A stretch of 9,396 bases of DNA from Bryobacterales bacterium (lineage in GTDB: Bacteria > Acidobacteriota > Terriglobia > Bryobacterales > Bryobacteraceae), in contig PKYZ01000282.1 of the NCBI GenBank assembly GCA_003132865.1, forward strand, positions 686 to 10,081, read 5' to 3'. The position numbers and the translations under genes were made by a program. Below the pieces are notes generated by a model, which did no database searches, had not been told where the DNA came from, and worked only from the letters and a program-made list of their open reading frames with translations. Positions 6,814 to 9,396 of the stretch are shown piece after piece. Numbering within the stretch: position 1 is the first letter of the stretch; each line of letters starts with the position of its first letter.

Positions 6814-8175
6814 TTACGGAACGCGGCCCACCATGAGCCCGCTGGGTCCCGGCAGGCGGATGCGGATCGCTTCGCGGAAACCTGCCTCGCCGAGCCATTC
6901 CGCGTATTCAGTCTCGTTATAGCTGGCGCCGCGCTCGGTGCCCACCAGCATATTGAGCGAAAACAGGGCAGCCATTTTGGGGGCGGTCTTATCCTCTTCC
7001 AGAATGAAATCCTGGATCGCCACGCGGCCCCGCGGAGCGAGCGCGTGGCGGCAACGACGCAGCAGATCGCTGTTCTCCGCGGGACCCAGCATGTGGCAGA
7101 TGGCGGAGATCAGCACCAGGTCGAAGCCTTCCCCGAAGTCGTCCGTGCGCAGGTCGCCCACGCGGGTGGTCACGCGGCCGGCCAAACCTGCACGATCGAT
7201 GTGGCCCTGCGCAATGTCCAACACCTCCGGACGGTCCAGCACTTCGGCGCGTAGCTCGGCGCTGGCTTGGGCAAAGGCGATGGAGTAGGCGCCCGATCCG
7301 CCGCCCACGTCGAGCATGCGGCCCACGCCCGCGGTTCCGATGGCTCGCACAACTTGCGGCGCGCGCTCCCGCGCATTGCGGTGCATGGCCGCGATAAACG
7401 GCCGGGTCCATCGATCGTCCACCTCACGCGGCTCCCGGCGCGCCACCGCCGTGCCTTCCCGAACACAATCGGTCAGCGTAGACCAGCGCTGCCACAGGTT
7501 GGCGGTGTGCATGGTGGCGGCGCGGGAATCGTCTAGCGATGCCGCCACGAAATAGCGCGCGCTCACGGGCGTGTTGTGAAATGTGCCGTTGTGTTTCGCA
7601 AGCAGGCCGAGGGCGGCCAGGGCATTCAACAGCATCTCGGTGGCGCGCGGGTCCGTGCCCATTTTCGCGGCGGCCTGCCCGGCGGAAGCGCCGTCCGCCA
7701 CCGCGGTGAAAGCGTCCAGCTCGATGGCGGTCAGGATGGCGCGGCTGTCTTGAAATCCCCGGATGGTCTGGGCGAGGTCGTCCGGCAGCGCGCCCGCGGC
7801 ATCCTTCGCCTGCATGCCCGCCTGCATTTTCCTCTTATTGGCTTCAATCTCCGCGCGCACCGCCTGGACATCCGGATTGGCCAGCCGTTCAACCGCGTTC
7901 CCGTTTGCGAAGTGGCTGCGCACCAGTTCGGGCACGTCGTTTGGGGAAACGCCCGAATACCAGACGCCCTCCGGATAAACCACCATATTGGGCCCGCGCT
8001 CGCAAAGGCCGAGCGAGCCGCACGGCGTAATCTGCACCTGGTCCGCCAACCCCTGGGCCGCGACCTCTGCGCGCAGGGCGTCCACCACCTTGCGCGAGCC
8101 ACGTGCTGAGCAGCACGGCACGCCTTCGGGCTTCTGCTGGTCGCACACGAATACGTGATAACGATAAGGCTGCAT
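6814..8175 (-). CDS. [2Fe-2S] thioredoxin-like ferredoxin / SAM-dependent O-methyltransferase fusion
   Basis: A 453-residue soluble protein with two recognisable halves. Residues 4-89 are a thioredoxin-like [2Fe-2S] ferredoxin domain: YHVFVC (6-11), CC (21-22), CGSLGLCERGP (52-62) and VVYPEGVWYSGV. Residues about 90-145 are a charged helical linker. Residues about 150-270 are the helical/winged dimerisation region typical of COMT-like enzymes (ILTAIELDAFTAVADG...). Residues 285-453 are the Rossmann methyltransferase: motif I DVGGGSG (289-295), an acidic residue for SAM ribose (LDRP, Asp314), GDLRTDDFG (about 340), and ISAICHML, where His361 sits near the usual catalytic base, then VAIQDFILEED. 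It probably methylates a small molecule hydroxyl using SAM, perhaps with redox control through the cluster; the substrate is unknown. The start is fixed by GGAGG five bases upstream of ATG 8175. It lies upstream of the receptor gene and is divergent from cdaA. Confidence 0.88.
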   Translation of the reverse strand: MQPYRYHVFVCDQQKPEGVPCCSARGSRKVVDALRAEVAAQGLADQVQITPCGSLGLCERGPNMVVYPEGVWYSGVSPNDVPELVRSHFANGNAVERLANPDVQAVRAEIEANKRKMQAGMQAKDAAGALPDDLAQTIRGFQDSRAILTAIELDAFTAVADGASAGQAAAKMGTDPRATEMLLNALAALGLLAKHNGTFHNTPVSARYFVAASLDDSRAATMHTANLWQRWSTLTDCVREGTAVARREPREVDDRWTRPFIAAMHRNARERAPQVVRAIGTAGVGRMLDVGGGSGAYSIAFAQASAELRAEVLDRPEVLDIAQGHIDRAGLAGRVTTRVGDLRTDDFGEGFDLVLISAICHMLGPAENSDLLRRCRHALAPRGRVAIQDFILEEDKTAPKMAALFSLNMLVGTERGASYNETEYAEWLGEAGFREAIRIRLPGPSGLMVGRVP

Positions 8176-8180
8176 GGCGA

Positions 8181-8185
8181 CCTCC
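8181..8185 (-). promoter_or_regulatory. Ribosome binding site deciding the start at 8175
   Basis: On the minus strand GGAGG precedes the ATG at 8175 by five bases. An in-frame ATG at 8187 lies just upstream of this motif and cannot use it, and the open frame further up to 8379 overlaps cdaA antisense, so the 8175 start is preferred. Confidence 0.75.
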
Positions 8186-8215
8186 ATTGTAGTTCGCCGC
8201 GGATCGGGGGATATT

Positions 8216-8222
8216 GGAAGGA
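8216..8222 (+). promoter_or_regulatory. Ribosome binding site deciding the start at 8226
   Basis: GGAAGGA ends three bases before the ATG at 8226. An in-frame TTG at 8214 overlaps the motif and would lose it, so the ATG is taken as the start. Confidence 0.6.
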
Positions 8223-8225
8223 CGG

Positions 8226-9383
8226 ATGATTTCTCTGATTCTGGTGCGATGGCAGAGCGTCGTGGATTTCGTCGTGTTGACGGCGGCGCTGTATATCCTG
8301 CTGCGATGGGCGCAGCAGGCGCGGGCCCTGCGCGTGGCCCTGGTGGTGCTCGGGCTGCACGCCGGAGCCCTGGTGTCACGGCATTTCGACATGGTGCTTA
8401 CGAGCTTGGTGCTGGATGGCGCGGCCATCCTGGCGATCGTGGTGTTGCTGCTGGTTTTCCAGGCGGAGCTGCGGCGCTTCTTCATGCGGCTCGACAGCCT
8501 GCTGAACTGGCGGGCGCATGCGGCCTCCAGGCTGAACGAGACCTACCAGTCGATCGCCCAGGCGGCTTTCCGTCTGGCAGGCGCTTCGGTGGGCGCGCTG
8601 ATTGTGGTCGTGCGCCGCAACGCCATCGCGGAACTGGTGAGCGGCGGCATTACGCTCGAAGCCGCCGTTTCACCCGAAATCCTGGAAGCGATTTTCCAGA
8701 AGACTTCGCCCGTGCACGACGGCGCGGTGATTGTGCGCGGCGACCGCATCGTGCGGGCCGCTGCCGTGCTGCCGCTGACCGAACGCGAACGGGTGCCCAG
8801 CTACTACGGCACGCGGCATCGCGCGGCCATGGGGCTTTCCGAGCGGTGCGACGCGCTGGTGGTGGTGGTTTCCGAGGAGCGCGGCGAGGTGACCTTGATG
8901 GAGGCCCGCCGCATCGTGCAATTCGACGACGAGCCAAAGCTGGCGCAGATGCTGGAGAAGCTTTGCGCGCAGCCCGCGGACGGTATGGCAAGCAGGCTGC
9001 GGCAATGGCTGTTCTCCAACGCCGGCGTCAAGCTGGCCGCGCTGGGCCTGGCGGCAGCCATCTGGAGCACATCGTTTCTCTCCACCGGAACCACGGTCCG
9101 CACGGTCAGCGTGCCGGTGCAGTTTGTGAGCGTGCCTGCGGGCATGGAGATCTCGGCGCCATCCACCGACCGGCTGCTGGAAGTGCAAGTGCGCGGCAGC
9201 GCATGGTTGATGGATTCCGTCAGTCTGACGCGGCTGGTGGCCAGCTTCAATCTGCGGGCCGCGCACGCCGGGACCCTGAATCTGCCGGTCGATTCGGGGA
9301 ACTTCAACCTGCCGCCGGGGATCGTGATGGAGCGCGTCGCGCCCGCGAAGATTACCGTGCGGCTGTTGTCGCAGCGGCGGTAG
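8226..9383 (+). CDS. cdaA: Membrane diadenylate cyclase CdaA fused to a YbbR/CdaR-like domain
   Basis: A 385-residue membrane protein that should condense two ATP into c-di-AMP. Three N-terminal membrane segments (about 12-29, 35-52, 58-80) end in FQAELRRFF, the usual CdaA junction. The DAC catalytic domain covers about 105-230. It contains the key DGA (165-167) in SPVHDGAVIVRGDRI and the RHR motif in TRHRAAMGLSE (196-206), plus VSEERGEV; both active-site motifs are intact. After the DAC domain a fourth membrane segment (about 266-283) leads to roughly 100 residues resembling one YbbR repeat (VPVQFVSVPAGMEI ... EVQVRGSAWLMDSV ... FNLPPGIVMERVAPAKITVRL), which should lie outside the cytoplasmic membrane. 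In Bacillus, CdaA (about 273 aa) and the four-repeat YbbR protein CdaR are separate neighbours, followed by glmM; here they are one chain with a single repeat. The gene downstream is outside the window. Cyclase call strong; regulatory role of the fused part inferred. Confidence 0.92.
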   Translation: MISLILVRWQSVVDFVVLTAALYILLRWAQQARALRVALVVLGLHAGALVSRHFDMVLTSLVLDGAAILAIVVLLLVFQAELRRFFMRLDSLLNWRAHAASRLNETYQSIAQAAFRLAGASVGALIVVVRRNAIAELVSGGITLEAAVSPEILEAIFQKTSPVHDGAVIVRGDRIVRAAAVLPLTERERVPSYYGTRHRAAMGLSERCDALVVVVSEERGEVTLMEARRIVQFDDEPKLAQMLEKLCAQPADGMASRLRQWLFSNAGVKLAALGLAAAIWSTSFLSTGTTVRTVSVPVQFVSVPAGMEISAPSTDRLLEVQVRGSAWLMDSVSLTRLVASFNLRAAHAGTLNLPVDSGNFNLPPGIVMERVAPAKITVRLLSQRR

Positions 9384-9396
9384 CTGCGCCGAAGAG

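Larger units (their letters stand above)
8176..8225. promoter_or_regulatory. Divergent intergenic region between ferredoxin-methyltransferase and cdaA
   Basis: Only 50 bases separate the two start codons, and both ribosome binding sites take up part of this. Promoters for the two genes must overlap each other or lie inside the opposite coding region. A TACAAT on the minus strand (8186-8191) lies directly against the ribosome binding site and lacks a plausible -35, so no firm promoter call is made. Confidence 0.35.

Noticed and set aside
8176..8379. N-terminal extension of the ferredoxin-methyltransferase up to 8379
   Set aside because: The extension is proline/arginine-rich, overlaps cdaA antisense, and the ATG at 8175 has an ideal ribosome binding site followed at once by the ferredoxin fold.

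Overview
The window looks like chromosomal DNA of a GC-rich acidobacterium, probably of the Solibacter/Bryobacterales type. This is inferred from three things: a remnant of an orphan MacB/FtsX-type permease of the kind that is greatly expanded in Acidobacteria (ADOP family), a long Oar-like TonB-dependent receptor with an N-terminal carboxypeptidase-regulatory-like domain, and the overall codon and GC character. No RNA genes, CRISPR arrays, insertion sequences or phage genes were seen.

Layout. (1) 16-357, minus: a small VOC (glyoxalase-fold) protein, divergent from the next gene across 40 bp. (2) 398-820, plus: a signal-peptide-bearing secreted protein. It appears cut short by a one-base deletion, because its likely C-terminal part continues in another frame up to about 948. 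(3) 949-3261, plus: a decayed ADOP permease, fused in frame to that tail and carrying two apparent internal deletions, a nonsense codon and a further -1 frameshift. (4) 3293-3911, plus: a two-gene module of a 70-residue small protein overlapping a 154-residue nucleotidyltransferase-fold protein; it looks less GC-rich than its surroundings. (5) 3919-6756, minus: an intact 945-residue Oar-like TonB-dependent receptor, ending 7 bp from the nucleotidyltransferase gene. (6) 6814-8175, minus: a fusion of a thioredoxin-like [2Fe-2S] ferredoxin domain and a class I O-methyltransferase, 57 bp upstream of the receptor and possibly co-transcribed with it. (7) 8226-9383, plus: a membrane diadenylate cyclase (CdaA) fused to a membrane-anchored YbbR/CdaR-like domain, divergent from the methyltransferase across 50 bp.

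Working together. The cyclase-YbbR fusion joins in one polypeptide what in Firmicutes are two adjacent genes, cdaA and cdaR, so c-di-AMP synthesis and its extracytoplasmic regulator are physically linked. The ferredoxin-methyltransferase and the receptor may form a unit, but no substrate can be read from the sequence. The small protein and nucleotidyltransferase are translationally interlocked, as in toxin-antitoxin or other two-component cassettes. Lesions concentrate between about 815 and 3100 while the genes on either side are open, which favours real decay of one locus over general sequencing error.

The best candidates for something little described are the ferredoxin-methyltransferase fusion with its unusual cysteine spacing, and the small-protein/nucleotidyltransferase pair. 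Nothing here clearly amounts to a wholly new multi-gene system.
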